A DNA stretch of 64,000 nucleotides. Origin: Fasciola hepatica (Eukaryota; Platyhelminthes; Trematoda; Plagiorchiida; Fasciolidae). The notes under the pieces were generated by a model, which saw only the letters and a program-made list of their open reading frames with translations, was not told the origin of the DNA and did no database searches. Below, piece by piece: positions 62,637 to 64,000 of the stretch. The position numbers and the translations under genes are program-made. The first letter of the stretch is position 1, and each line of letters opens with the position of its first letter. Location: positions 2,170,001 to 2,234,000 of the forward strand of contig CANUEZ040000062.1 of the NCBI GenBank assembly GCA_948099385.1. Reading direction: 5' to 3'.

Positions 62637-64000
62637 CTGTAGACCGAAGTACAAGAGACAACTTTGAATGAAGATAGTGTAATCATGGAAAATTAGAGGA
62701 GGTATTTACACTGACACACCTGCTCACTATTGGTAGAACTTCAAATTGTGGTGGTGCTCCTTCAGTACTCAGCTTTATCGGTTACTACTGGTTCAGTCCA
62801 TCCTGGTCGCCTGATTGGTATCTGCGTGTGTGTGTGTGTGTGTGCCAAAGTAACCAAACACTCAGTCCCGTTAATTTATACTGATCTGACTTTCAACGTG
62901 CTGAATACTCAAGAAACCCTTTTCACAGTATTTATCTAGCTTCATTCAGGATGCGGCACTCAGAAATCGATATATTCACTAAGCAAAAGCTTATCTTCAT
63001 TTCCAGCTTTGATTCTCAATAATAGCATCAAGTTTCAATTCTACGGATTAGGATAAATGCCGGAAAAACGGAGTAGAGATACCAAAGAAATGAAACAGCA
63101 GCCATTGAATGATCATTTATTCTGTTTCCATCTGCAGAAAATCGCTCTGTAGTTGGAGAAATTCAATGATGGTCGATATTACTGCACACTGACAGCACGT
63201 TTGTAATCGATTTACCTCAGGTTGAGAAAACAGCATTCCTTTTGGAGTTCTCATTAACTCCAGTTGACCGGATAGTTCCAAAAGTCCCACATGTTCTGCC
63301 TGAACAGGTGCACTGGTCGATTTTTTCATGTCTTTCTAACAGGGTAGGGATCTCGTCGCCTATGCCCGAATTCCCTTTATTGCCAGCTACAATGCTATTG
63401 GCTAAAGCTTTGTTGACCGCCCCGGGCTTAGCAAGTGAAATAGTGCACCTACGAGGCGCGTGAGTGCTGCCCGTCCCGAAATGGGAACAAAGATGTGACG
63501 GCAGCACTAGCAGTAACAGTCCAGCCGGCAGTTGAAACTCAGGCTCATGATCCCAGAAATAGGAGTCTAAGTGACTAGAACCAGGTCCAGTGTTGTCCAT
63601 CAACATGAAGGGAAGATTTGGTCAAACAAGAAACAGCCAGTCAATTTTAGGGCTATTGAGGGCACCTATAAATAGATAGCAGACTAAACTGGTGACTGCT
63701 GTACTCATGTAGCTCGTCAGGGGCACTGGATATAAATGCTTTGTTTGTTCACGACCGACCGGCTTAACTCGGACAAAGAGATGTGTCGTTTGGACGATCA
63801 CCCAAGTCAATATACAAACAGACTTTCTTAGTATTTAGTTCGAGTTTAGTGAGCACAAGATTTGTTGTACTAGAGCTTCGCTATTTCTTGCCAGTTTCTA
63901 TAGAGACGCAATTATGTAGTTCCGCGTCTATGGTGCCATGTACGAGGAAAACAGTGCATGTAAGCTCTCTTCTGCAAGAGCTTCGGGTAGACCTATATGC
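62637..64000 (-). other. Intron and edge region upstream of the first recognised exon
   Basis: The exon at 62636 needs a preceding exon ending in phase 1, but no Fn3 or Ig coding pattern is visible here. A GT repeat lies at 62826-62844. A 129-codon minus-strand open frame (63217-63606) shows no recognisable domain. The preceding exon most likely lies beyond the window. Confidence 0.6.
62826..62844 (+). repeat. GT microsatellite
   Basis: Nine GT units in the edge intron. Confidence 0.92.

Noticed and set aside
63217..63606. 129-codon minus-strand open frame near the right edge
   Set aside because: No Ig, Fn3 or other domain and no splice border joining it in phase to the exon at 62636; the overlapping plus-strand frame is equally plausible, so I cannot support it.
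1..64000. Bacterial-type systems, CRISPR arrays, operons, rRNA genes
   Set aside because: Spliced eukaryotic gene structure throughout; no regularly spaced repeats, operon-like gene order or rRNA sequence.

Overview
The window is eukaryotic genomic DNA. It is dominated by one giant, intron-rich gene on the minus strand, running from the right edge to past the left edge. The product is a twitchin/titin-family giant muscle kinase (UNC-22 type): long arrays of fibronectin III (Fn3) and I-set immunoglobulin (Ig) domains, one Ser/Thr kinase, a twitchin-type autoregulatory tail and C-terminal Ig domains. I could chain 71 coding exons without a reading-frame break, about 14.0 kb of coding sequence or roughly 4,660 residues. 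Each has AG/GT borders and compatible phases. The start codon, promoter, N-terminal part, stop codon and 3' UTR lie outside the window. A parasitic flatworm, probably a digenean fluke, is likely. This rests on the base composition, the mixture of tiny and multi-kilobase introns, and a LINE tail of a type common in trematodes; it is inference, not proof.

Layout in transcript order (high to low coordinates): 62637-64000 holds no recognised exon. From 62636 to 28019 lie three tandem copies of one ten-domain cassette, Fn3(A)-Fn3(B)-Fn3(C)-Ig1-Fn3(D)-Fn3(E)-Ig2-Fn3(F)-Fn3(G)-Fn3(H). Each copy is written in 16 exons with the same exon lengths and phases: cassette 1 at 62636-52617, cassette 2 at 51443-39542, cassette 3 at 39331-28019. 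One cassette encodes about 1,020 residues. From 24931 to 15931 follows the pre-kinase block Ig-Ig-Fn3-Fn3-Ig-Ig-Fn3. The kinase occupies 15829-12695 and its regulatory tail 12287-12185. Post-kinase Ig domains lie at 11008-7444 and 6847-6266. A charged R/E/S/T-rich linker (5161-4713) leads into a third post-kinase Ig (4713 down to 1206), then another linker and the start of a further Ig at the left edge (167-1).

The introns contain dead mobile DNA: a frameshifted pogo/Tigger-type transposase fragment near 3.3 kb, a LINE 3' end near 9 kb and several tRNA-like SINE heads. They also hold simple repeats and long G-runs that are all on the plus strand, so C-rich in the pre-mRNA. Introns below about 600 bp that are not listed separately showed nothing beyond splice borders.

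The main points of interest are the three-fold, exon-for-exon conserved 1,020-residue super-repeat (a convergent parallel to titin super-repeats); a 299-bp near-identical tract shared only by exon 5 of cassettes 2 and 3, which suggests recent gene conversion; a 68-residue Ala/Glu-rich insertion inside one Fn3 domain of cassette 1; and a kinase catalytic loop reading PED where the family has PEN.
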